A stretch of 10,794 bases of DNA, from contig URIY01000043.1 in NCBI GenBank assembly GCA_900547995.1, positions 1 through 10,794 on the forward strand, given 5' to 3'. The DNA is from an uncultured Mycoplasmatota bacterium (GTDB lineage: Bacteria; Bacillota_I; Bacilli_A; RF39; UBA660). Both the position numbers and the translations under genes were made by a program. A model generated the notes under the pieces. It saw nothing but the letters and a program-made list of their open reading frames with translations. It had not been told where the DNA came from and ran no database searches. Below are positions 1 to 5,432 of the stretch, one piece after another; position 1 is the stretch's first letter, and every line of letters starts with the position of its first letter.

Positions 1-28
1 AAAAATCAAATGTATTATAAAAATTAAT

Positions 29-59
29 TTAAGTAAGTATTAAGCAAGAATTAAGTAAG
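29..59. repeat. Three TTAAG(T/C)AAG repeats at 11-bp period
   Basis: TTAAGTAAG at 29-37, TTAAGCAAG at 40-48 and TTAAGTAAG at 51-59 are spaced exactly 11 bp apart, so they lie on one face of the helix. They sit immediately before a terminator and 140 bp upstream of the integrase. Phased short repeats near an integrase are typical of excisionase or accessory-protein binding sites. They could also be the tail of a gene cut by the window edge. Function is inferred only. Confidence 0.45.
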
Positions 60-88
60 ATAACTATTAACGAAATAGTTATCTTTTT
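57..88 (+). terminator. Rho-independent terminator of a gene upstream of the window
   Basis: A perfect 10-bp stem (GATAACTATT at 59-68, AATAGTTATC at 74-83) with a 5-nt loop is followed by a run of six T. It probably ends a plus-strand gene lying left of the window and insulates the integrase promoter from it. Confidence 0.75.
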
Positions 89-141
89 TCTTGATAAAAA
101 TGATAAAAAAATCTATTGATTATTAAAAATAAATAAAATAA

Positions 142-173
142 TGGTAAAATATAGATGTATGTAGATATTTTAC
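142..173 (+). promoter_or_regulatory. Putative integrase promoter overlapping an inverted repeat
   Basis: TGGTAAAAT at 142-150 reads as an extended -10 box (TGnTAnAAT type); no good -35 lies at the right distance. It overlaps one arm of a perfect 9-bp inverted repeat, GTAAAATAT (144-152) and ATATTTTAC (165-173), with a 12-nt spacer. A palindrome over the -10 and start site is what an operator for a repressor of int would look like. It could instead form a 5'-UTR hairpin. Confidence 0.4.
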
Positions 174-199
174 GGATTAATAAAGGAGGTAATAAATTA

Positions 200-1342
200 A
201 TGTCCGTAAGACAACTTAAAGAAAATAAAATAACAAAAGATGGAAGATCTTGGGTATTCATACAATATAGTAAAGGTTTAGATGGTAAAAGACATCAATA
301 TCAATCACAAGCATATATGACTGAAGAAGAAGCTATACAAGCTGAAAAAACATATTTAAACAAATATAAAGACGTTGAAGTAAATCCTCATATGACATTT
401 AAAGAAGCCTATACTATCTATTATGATTATCAAAAAAATAAAATAAAAGACTCTACTCTAAAAACTTATAGAGATAGAATTAAATATATGGGTTTACTTG
501 ATAATGTAGAATTAGTAAATTTAAATTGGGATTTATATCAAAAATGGAGAGCACAAATGAATAAAACTAACCTTTGTGATAGATATAAAACTGATATTCA
601 AAAATTTATTAAGCAAGTAATCAACTTTGCTGAAAAACAATGGGATTTTAATTTAAGAAAATTCTATAATAAATTAGAACCATTTAAAACTCCAGGAGCA
701 TTAAAAAAAGAAATGGATTTCTATGAACCTGAAGAATTCTTCAAATTTATTTCAGTGGTTGATGACTTAAGATATAAATGTTTCTTTGAATTATTATATT
801 ACTGTGGATTACGACGTTCTGAAGCTAGAGGATTACAATGGAAACATATAGATTTCATTAATAAAACTTTAACTGTTTCTCAACAAGTATTAAATCCATC
901 TAATTCAAATGCTAGTACTGAATGGTATATATCCAGTACTAAAACAGAAGCATCAAATAGAACAATTCCAATCGCAACTACCCTACTAAATGACTTAGCA
1001 GAACTTAAAAAATCAAATGAAAGAATAGCAAAATTCAAACAAACTTGGTTTGTACTTGGTGATGATGTTCCAATGGCTACAGGTAGAATGTACTTCTATA
1101 GAGATAAATATGCAGAAAAAGCTGGAGTAAGAAGAATCAGATTACATGACTTTAGACATTCGTGTGCATCAGCCTTAATATCTGGCTCTGCTCCAATAAC
1201 TGCTGTATCTAACTTTTTAGGTCATTTTGAAACTACTGAAACACTAGAAACTTATACTCATATGTTTAAAAAAGATCTTGCAAATGTACCAAAATTCTTT
1301 GATACATTAGAAAAAGACTTTAATGAAAAGTCTTCCGAATAA
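200..1342 (+). CDS. int: Tyrosine site-specific integrase, intact
   Basis: This encodes a 380-aa phage/ICE-type tyrosine recombinase that would integrate and excise a mobile element. The N-terminus (about 1-60) is basic with the GRSWVFIQYSKG beta-sheet look of an arm-DNA-binding domain. Residues about 63-160 form the SAM-like core-binding domain. The rest is the catalytic domain. All catalytic residues are visible: R205 (CGLRRSE), K248 (STKTE), H316 and R319 (HDFRH), H342 (LGH) and the nucleophile Y352 (TYTHMF). ATG at 200 is chosen because AAAGGAGGT lies 9 bp upstream; an in-frame ATG at 155 has no ribosome site. Downstream come 11-bp direct repeats, a hairpin and an attachment-like core, the usual order at the int end of an element. 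The rest of its element probably lies left of the window. Confidence 0.95.
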   Translation: MSVRQLKENKITKDGRSWVFIQYSKGLDGKRHQYQSQAYMTEEEAIQAEKTYLNKYKDVEVNPHMTFKEAYTIYYDYQKNKIKDSTLKTYRDRIKYMGLLDNVELVNLNWDLYQKWRAQMNKTNLCDRYKTDIQKFIKQVINFAEKQWDFNLRKFYNKLEPFKTPGALKKEMDFYEPEEFFKFISVVDDLRYKCFFELLYYCGLRRSEARGLQWKHIDFINKTLTVSQQVLNPSNSNASTEWYISSTKTEASNRTIPIATTLLNDLAELKKSNERIAKFKQTWFVLGDDVPMATGRMYFYRDKYAEKAGVRRIRLHDFRHSCASALISGSAPITAVSNFLGHFETTETLETYTHMFKKDLANVPKFFDTLEKDFNEKSSE

Positions 1343-1372
1343 ACTATATTAAACTTATATAAACCATAGGTT

Positions 1373-1405
1373 ATGATGGGTAGATGATGGGTAGCGTTCT
1401 ACCAT
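1373..1405. repeat. Tandem ATGATGGGTAG repeats, putative arm-type sites of the intact integrase
   Basis: ATGATGGGTAG occurs twice, perfectly and back to back (1373-1383, 1384-1394), followed by CTACCAT (1399-1405), an imperfect inverted copy. They lie between the integrase stop and the putative core, where arm-type integrase binding sites are found. The sequence is unlike the GGTATCTAG sites of the adjacent element, consistent with a different arm specificity. The role is inferred from position. Confidence 0.5.
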
Positions 1406-1433
1406 ATTTATAGAAAACCCTTATAAAACAAAC

Positions 1434-1459
1434 AAAAAGCGGAGCCTTTCGGCTCCTTC
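1434..1459. terminator. Bidirectional hairpin terminator between int and the att core
   Basis: GGAGCC (1441-1446), loop TTTC, GGCTCC (1451-1456). Read on the minus strand, the stem is followed by GC and a T-rich tract (TTTTTGTTTGTTTT), a good intrinsic terminator for leftward transcription from toxN. On the plus strand it closes the integrase transcript, with a weaker tail. Confidence 0.65.
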
Positions 1460-1468
1460 AGGGGGAAT

Positions 1469-1518
1469 TATTATTATCAGTTCGTAACAATTTAACGATT
1501 TGTTAAAGCCTTATAAAA
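1469..1518. repeat. Left copy of a 50-bp direct repeat, putative att site
   Basis: It matches 8101-8150 at 48 of 50 positions; the only differences are CG (1496-1497) versus TA. Inside is an inverted pair, TAACAA (1485-1490) and TTGTTA (1500-1505), around a 9-bp spacer, as expected for two integrase core-type sites flanking the crossover. The two mismatches fall in that spacer. The copy lies next to an integrase gene on the left and to the element's phased and arm-type repeats on the right. Confidence 0.75.
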
Positions 1519-1531
1519 TAATGCTTTTTCT

Positions 1532-1560
1532 TTTATCAAAATTTATCAAAGTTTATAAAA
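1532..1560. repeat. Three TTTATCAAA-type repeats at 10-bp period
   Basis: TTTATCAAA at 1532-1540 and 1542-1550 and TTTATAAAA at 1552-1560 repeat with an exact 10-bp period. They lie between the putative core and the GGTATCTAG arm-type sites. Helically phased repeats there resemble excisionase (recombination directionality factor) binding sites that bend the attachment DNA. No xis gene is visible in the window. Confidence 0.5.
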
Positions 1561-1581
1561 ATAACTTTATTTTTGAGGCTT

Positions 1582-1603
1582 AGTATCTAGTTTTGGTATC
1601 TAG
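1582..1603. repeat. Putative arm-type integrase sites, left end
   Basis: AGTATCTAG (1582-1590) and GGTATCTAG (1595-1603) are direct repeats spaced 13 bp. The same motif in the same orientation occurs inside the right end of the element (7978-8019) and I saw it nowhere else. Their presence at both ends, internal to the 50-bp repeats, fits arm-type binding sites of the element's own integrase. Confidence 0.6.
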
Positions 1604-1607
1604 AAAT

Positions 1608-2120
1608 CTATACTGCCACATTATTATATTCAACACATTTTTCTTCTAATAATTTAAAATTACAACATCTTTCAGCAATACTCGAATCCAATGCACCATT
1701 TATATATTTATCATATAGTTTTTTAGATCTCCCATATAACTTTTCATCATTACGATTTAACCAATAGATTTGTTCTTTTAATAATTTTGTATATTTTTCT
1801 TCTAATTTAGTTAAACATTCTTTATTCAAATCTAATTTGATAATATTATTTTCAGTAACAGGCAACATATTATTAAAATTAATTGCACCCAACTTACCAT
1901 TATCTATCTTTAAAAAATCTAATTTAGATTTTAATTTTAAATGTTTTGGTTTAGGGCTAGATAAAGGTGCAAAATACTTACAATTATTTACTTCAAATAA
2001 TACACCAACAAATGGTCTTAATTCTTTTTCGTTATAATTATAAGGAACTTTATCGTCAAATTTTCTTAAATAGTTGCAATATTCCGTATCTAACCTAACT
2101 AAAATTAAAGACTCTTTCAT
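1608..2120 (-). CDS. toxN: ToxN/AbiQ-family type III toxin (endoribonuclease)
   Basis: This 170-aa protein has the length and motif order of ToxN/AbiQ RNases, which cut cellular RNA and abort phage infection unless bound by their repeat-RNA antitoxin. Visible hallmarks are FDDKVP (21-26), the PFVGVLFEV strand, YFAPLSSPKPKH (49-60; the APLTSP-K-H block of ToxN with its active-site Ser/Thr and Lys), an LPV segment, and CNFKLLEEK near the C-terminus, nearly the same as the ToxN C-terminal motif. ATG at 2120 is chosen because GAAGGTG lies just upstream; an in-frame ATG at 2141 has no ribosome site. The gene follows a hairpin and three 35-nt repeats on the same strand, the canonical antitoxin-terminator-toxin order. 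It ends within 5 bp of the arm-type repeats, making it the outermost cargo gene. Confidence 0.93.
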   Translation of the reverse strand: MKESLILVRLDTEYCNYLRKFDDKVPYNYNEKELRPFVGVLFEVNNCKYFAPLSSPKPKHLKLKSKLDFLKIDNGKLGAINFNNMLPVTENNIIKLDLNKECLTKLEEKYTKLLKEQIYWLNRNDEKLYGRSKKLYDKYINGALDSSIAERCCNFKLLEEKCVEYNNVAV

Positions 2121-2162
2121 GATATCACCTTCAATAAGCATTATATACCAAAAAGCATAATA

Positions 2163-2186
2163 AAACTAGAGTGTGCTCTCTAGTTT
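2163..2186 (-). terminator. Leaky terminator between antitoxin RNA and toxN
   Basis: A 9-bp perfect stem (AAACTAGAG at 2163-2171, CTCTAGTTT at 2178-2186) with a 6-nt loop, ending in a U-rich arm on the minus strand. In type III systems a terminator here sets the excess of antitoxin RNA over toxin mRNA by letting only some transcription through to toxN. Confidence 0.8.
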
Positions 2187-2291
2187 CTTTTTTTAGTTCA
2201 CTGTTATGGCCGGAATCGCCGCTTTTTTAAGTTCCTGTTAAAAGCCGGAATCGCTTCTTTTTTAGGTTCCTCTTATAGTGGGAATCACTAG
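2187..2291 (-). ncRNA. toxI: Type III antitoxin RNA, three tandem 35-nt repeats (ToxI/antiQ-like)
   Basis: Three units with an exact 35-bp period (2187-2221, 2222-2256, 2257-2291). On the transcribed minus strand each has the order: stem, loop AUUCC, stem, GGAA, then AAAAAA. The stem bases differ between units yet still pair: UAGU/ACUA, AAGC/GCUU and GGC/GCC. The loop UUCC is complementary to the downstream GGAA in the two promoter-proximal units, giving an H-type pseudoknot like ToxI. In the unit next to toxN the GGAA is interrupted (GUGAA). The A-rich linkers are the likely sites where ToxN processes its own precursor. The 35-nt period and roughly three units resemble lactococcal antiQ. A structured leader (to about 2352) precedes the repeats. 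Confidence 0.88.
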
Positions 2292-2359
2292 CTTTTTTAT
2301 TGCCATAAGGCATTATTAGTATATGCATTTTTGCACAACATAATCACTTATGTGCTAAT

Positions 2360-2388
2360 AATATATCATAATTTAATAATATTGTCCA
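2360..2388 (-). promoter_or_regulatory. Promoter of the antitoxin-toxin operon
   Basis: Minus-strand -35 TGGACA (2388-2383) and -10 TATATT (2365-2360) are separated by exactly 17 bp. Transcription would start near 2352 and run through a hairpin leader (ACATAA/TTATGT; TGCC/GGCA at 2301-2312) into the antitoxin repeats. Confidence 0.7.
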
Positions 2389-2425
2389 TACCTTATGCAT
2401 ATTTTTGTATATGTCGTTCCTTTCA

Positions 2426-2451
2426 CGATTTAATTATAGCATATTAAATCG
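2426..2451. repeat. Perfect 9-bp inverted repeat in the toxIN/TIR spacer
   Basis: CGATTTAAT (2426-2434) and ATTAAATCG (2443-2451) flank an 8-nt spacer in the region 2389-2557 between the antitoxin promoter and the TIR gene stop. No T-tract follows on either strand, so it is not a typical terminator. It may be an operator upstream of the antitoxin promoter or an mRNA 3'-end structure. Nothing else in this spacer looks coding. Confidence 0.4.
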
Positions 2452-2557
2452 CATTTGTAACATATGATTTATCTTTATAATACTTATAGATACTAAAATT
2501 GTAGTATTCAATAAATAAATATTTAACCTATGCAATTTTACTTAAATAATAATATTC

Positions 2558-3046
2558 CTAATAATTATTTCTTATTTTTATAGCTTCTTCAACCCATTTT
2601 TCAAGATTATCTTTTATGTCATTGTATGCATCATTAGGATTTGGATTATAACATTTTACAATATCTGCTAATGATTTATTATCTTTTTTTATAGTAAATG
2701 AACTAAAAGGATTTTTACCTTGCGAGCATTTTCCTGTTACTGGATCTTTTAAATTATGAATATAAATTCCTAAAACTCCTTTGCCATCATTCCATGCTTT
2801 TTCTATTTCATATTTAACCCATTTTCTATTTGCAGTTTCTTCTCCAACCATAACTATAACACAACTGCGGTAGTTCATATTATCGTTTATCCATTTTTTT
2901 ATGTTGTCATCGCCTTTTCTTTTAACTTCTTCCCATTCATTATCAGATACAGGTTTATTATCCTCAAGTGCGCCAATATTTCTAACTTGTGAAACTCTCC
3001 TTACATCATTTTTATAATGAAAACTATAAAATACTTGTCTTTTCAT
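2558..3046 (-). CDS. TIR-like (DUF1863/ThsB-type) protein
   Basis: This 162-aa protein resembles the MTH538/DUF1863 TIR-like fold used by Thoeris ThsB. Members sense phage and make NAD-derived signal nucleotides. The visible pattern matches: VFYSFHYKND at the first strand (5-14), an NxEWEEVKRKG...IKKWI helix, SCVIVMVGEETANRKWVKYEI (61-81) with E80 at the position of the conserved TIR glutamate, then GIYIHNLKD and a GKNPF motif. ATG at 3046 is chosen because TAAGGAGGA lies 6 bp upstream; that ribosome site overlaps the stop of the preceding membrane-protein gene, so the two are translationally linked. No second catalytic domain is present, so any signal it makes must act on a separate effector, most simply the membrane partner. 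Fold assignment is by eye. Confidence 0.8.
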   Translation of the reverse strand: MKRQVFYSFHYKNDVRRVSQVRNIGALEDNKPVSDNEWEEVKRKGDDNIKKWINDNMNYRSCVIVMVGEETANRKWVKYEIEKAWNDGKGVLGIYIHNLKDPVTGKCSQGKNPFSSFTIKKDNKSLADIVKCYNPNPNDAYNDIKDNLEKWVEEAIKIRNNY

Positions 3047-3056
3047 AAATTCCTCC

Positions 3057-3509
3057 TTAAACAAATTTTATTAAAATACTAATTATGATAAATAATGAAT
3101 AAAAGCCATATACAGAAAATGAAGTCATTGAAGTTATAGTCATAGCCAATAATTCATTTTTTAAATCAGTATTTCTAGGTTTCATATCATAGACTTCAAA
3201 TTCGTTAACATCGCCTTTATTAAGTTTGGCAATAAAATCATTATATTTTTTCACATAGATTTTTTCCATCGCCAAATAATATGCATCTATTATTGAACCA
3301 ATCAATGTAATAAATATAGCTATCCACCAAAAATGATTTATTTTATTTATTCCAATTAATATCGTTATTAATATAGTATAAACTACACATATAGAAGCTT
3401 TTATAATACCACTATGGCTACTCATTCTAGCTATATTAGATTGCAACAATTGTATATAAGTTACGATTGATGGTTCACTTTTTAATTTAAGTACATCTTC
3501 TTTTTTCAG
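3057..3509 (-). CDS. Small three-helix membrane protein, putative TIR-system effector; likely CTG start
   Basis: I know no named family for this gene. From the CTG at 3509 it encodes 150 aa: a cytoplasmic helix (KKEDVLKLKSEPS, then QLLQSNIARMSSHSG), membrane helices about 38-54 and 60-80, a charged 45-residue loop, and a C-terminal helix about 127-150. CTG is proposed because AAGGAGGT sits 8 nt upstream of it, an in-frame stop lies just before it, and no ATG or GTG exists until Met29. The next candidates, TTG TTG at 3449, lack any ribosome site and would delete a well-formed amphipathic N-terminus. It lies 10 bp upstream of the TIR gene in one operon, so it may be a membrane-disrupting effector or the membrane anchor of the TIR protein. 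Confidence 0.72.
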   Translation of the reverse strand: MKKEDVLKLKSEPSIVTYIQLLQSNIARMSSHSGIIKASICVVYTILITILIGINKINHFWWIAIFITLIGSIIDAYYLAMEKIYVKKYNDFIAKLNKGDVNEFEVYDMKPRNTDLKNELLAMTITSMTSFSVYGFYSLFIIISILIKFV

Positions 3510-3596
3510 TCAAAGCACCTCCTTACTACTAAAAAAAACGTCAATACAAAAACTTATAAACATAAGCCTGTACTAGCGCTTCTTTTTATACATACT

Positions 3597-3605
3597 ATTA
3601 TATCA
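3597..3605 (-). promoter_or_regulatory. Extended -10 promoter of the membrane protein-TIR operon
   Basis: TGATATAAT on the minus strand is a consensus TGnTATAAT extended -10; the -35 region is only A/T-rich. Transcription would start near 3590, giving an 80-nt leader that ends in AAGGAGGT before the CTG start. Confidence 0.6.
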
Positions 3606-3631
3606 CATATTTCATTATTTTTATTATCAAA

Positions 3632-3696
3632 TGGCACTGTGACACATTGATTATGCATATCCTACTCTCATCTATAGTGTCACTGTGTCATTTTTT
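3632..3696. terminator. Long-stem hairpin with T6 tail between two operons
   Basis: A 14-position stem (3632-3645 with 3677-3690; GGCACTGTGACAC against GTGTCACTGTGTC, one mismatch and one G-T pair) closes a 31-nt loop and is followed on the plus strand by TTTTTT (3691-3696). It lies 7 bp past the stop of the minus-strand four-gene operon, where a terminator is expected, but the T-tract is on the plus side, where no plus gene is visible. It could work on both strands, or end an unseen plus-strand or antisense RNA. Confidence 0.5.
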
Positions 3697-3702
3697 CTTA
3701 TT

Positions 3703-4241
3703 TTACTCCTTTATACTAATTTCTTTAATCATATCTCCAGGATAGTCATATAAAACTAATTCATCAAATACAAGCCTAAATGGCTTAAAATTAAATTCTA
3801 TCTCTTCTTTTATTTTATTAACTAATTTTTCATCTTTATCAATATGTAATGTCATATGAAAAGTAAATTTATCTGGATCATAATTCTCTCCAGGAATTTG
3901 TAAAAAGAATTTTTTTGTAATTCTTTTATATCTTTATTTTCTTCTATGGAAAAGTATAATACAAAACTATTATTTCGCCCATTCATTATTCTTATATCGT
4001 TAATTTTTAATTTTATTTTATTCATTTTTATATCACTAGCAATATTTAATAACCTACTTTCATTTTGTTTATCAGTAGCAAATATTGTAAAATGATATGG
4101 TAGATTATCAATTTCATTTCTCAATTCATCATCAATCCCATAAGGTACTTTACACATATGATAATCAATATTCTTTAGTTGATTATTTATTTTATTTAGT
4201 TCTTTTTCTTTGAATTTTGTTATTAATGTAATTCTACTCAT
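3703..4241 (-). pseudogene. 2H phosphodiesterase (2'-5' RNA ligase family), frameshifted in an A7 tract
   Basis: The gene starts at ATG 4241 and reads LPYHFTIFATDKQ, with the first HxT motif (H50-F-T52). It shifts frame at a run of seven A (plus-strand T at 3910-3916). The original frame stops at 3852 (129 aa). One extra A restores a frame that continues with KFTFHMTLHIDKD, holding the second HxT motif, down to TAA at 3703, for 179 aa in all. That length and the paired HxT motifs are those of LigT/2H phosphoesterases, which open or hydrolyse 2',3'- or 2'-5'-linked phosphodiesters. Its ATG overlaps the stop of the MFS gene by 8 bp, so it is the last cistron of the operon. The shift could be decay, phase variation, slippage rescue or a sequencing error. 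Confidence 0.83.
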
Positions 4242-5430
4242 TAATAACAGCCTCTTTCTTCCTTAGACTTATTAAATAATAAGCTATACTAATTTGAAAC
4301 AGCATAAACAATGCTGACAATCCAAACATATATTTTAATCCAATCTCATACATCATTCCACAAAGAAACACCCCTATTGATTCTCCTAAAAATCTTATAA
4401 TATGACACATATTTGAAAAACTTAATTGATATCTATTTTCAAGTCTATTTATATATACCGCATCACAAATATTTTCATATGCTGTAGATATAAAAATTGA
4501 CCAAGATATTGCTATTATAGTAATAAATAAATTATTAGAAAAGAAGGCTAAAATATATCCTAAAAACCTTATTCCAAATTTTAATGTTATCGTTAGGTAA
4601 TCATTTTTTGGTGTTAGATATTTTAAAGCAATTATTCCAAATACATCTGCTAATAATCCAATTACTAATAAATATACTGTTGCCATATTATCACTAAAAT
4701 TAAAATAATTTGTTAATGTTAACATTTTTAAACCCAATGCAGTTGACATAGCAATAGTACCAATCAATGTATATATTAAATATAAATACATAATTTTACT
4801 TTTTAATACAATTTTTAAACAAGAAGTTTTGTCTTTACTTATTTCATTACTTGTATCTATTCTCATTGTCATTATTATAAAAATAGAAATTAATAGAAAT
4901 ATATTTGAAATTATTAAACAAACATTATAATTAATTAAAATTCCAGAAATAGTCTTTCCAATAAAAATACCACCAAATAATATTCCGATGTCCCTAAACA
5001 AATATTCTGTTAATCTTCTCTTGCTATATATAGTACCATTTTTAGTAAGTGTTGTTATTAACGGATAAATACTTGTTATGGTTATGTATTCTGTGACAAT
5101 ATCAATTATTATCAAGATATTGATTAGCAATAATAAATTTGAATTATTTAAAATATATAAGAACAACATATTAAAAAATTTTAAAATAAGAACAATTGAT
5201 AATGTGTTTTTTAATTTATTTAATTTTACATATTTTCCAATTAATGCTATTGCTATTACACTTATTAATGTACCTAGGCTTATGATATTACTAATATTTG
5301 AAACAGAAAATGAGTTATCTTCTAACCATAATTGCCTAAAATTATTCCATAATCCAATAGAAATACTAAAAAAGGCTAACATTAATAATATTTTATTTTC
5401 ATTTTTGTTGAAAACTTTTTTAACCACCAT
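4234..5430 (-). CDS. MFS-type membrane transporter
   Basis: This 398-aa, strongly hydrophobic protein has about 12 predicted membrane helices and short charged loops, the size and pattern of a major facilitator superfamily exporter. The first helix region (KILLMLAFFSISIGLW) is followed by NFRQLWLEDN. The inter-domain region carries a basic/acidic stretch (RIDTSNEISKDKTS), and the C-terminus is RKKEA-rich. The substrate cannot be read from sequence. ATG 5430 follows the upstream stop by 2 bp, with GAGGAG inside the end of that gene, and its own stop overlaps the next start (ATGAGTAG), so coupling is tight on both sides. This context argues that export or import of its substrate is linked to the nucleotidase-acetyltransferase and the phosphodiesterase. 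Codon content is very AT-rich (Ile, Asn, Leu, Lys). Confidence 0.85.
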   Translation of the reverse strand: MVVKKVFNKNENKILLMLAFFSISIGLWNNFRQLWLEDNSFSVSNISNIISLGTLISVIAIALIGKYVKLNKLKNTLSIVLILKFFNMLFLYILNNSNLLLLINILIIIDIVTEYITITSIYPLITTLTKNGTIYSKRRLTEYLFRDIGILFGGIFIGKTISGILINYNVCLIISNIFLLISIFIIMTMRIDTSNEISKDKTSCLKIVLKSKIMYLYLIYTLIGTIAMSTALGLKMLTLTNYFNFSDNMATVYLLVIGLLADVFGIIALKYLTPKNDYLTITLKFGIRFLGYILAFFSNNLFITIIAISWSIFISTAYENICDAVYINRLENRYQLSFSNMCHIIRFLGESIGVFLCGMMYEIGLKYMFGLSALFMLFQISIAYYLISLRKKEAVINE

Positions 5431-5432
5431 TT

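Noticed and set aside
79..261. 60-aa minus-strand open frame with hydrophobic residues
   Set aside because: It lies antisense to the integrase promoter, ribosome site and start; composition reflects A/T-rich DNA and no ribosome site precedes it.
1469..1518. Attachment core as the 3' end of a tRNA or tmRNA
   Set aside because: No cloverleaf, T-loop or CCA-end pattern is visible on either strand; the site appears intergenic.
1837..2037. 66-aa plus-strand open frame inside toxN
   Set aside because: Antisense shadow of a clearly recognised ToxN-family gene.
2213..2289. GGAATC-containing repeats as restriction or transposon-end motifs
   Set aside because: Their period, pairing pattern and location are fully explained by the RNA antitoxin.
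2187..2291. Tandem 35-bp repeats considered as a CRISPR array
   Set aside because: The units are contiguous with no unique spacers, and they sit directly before a ToxN gene with a terminator between.
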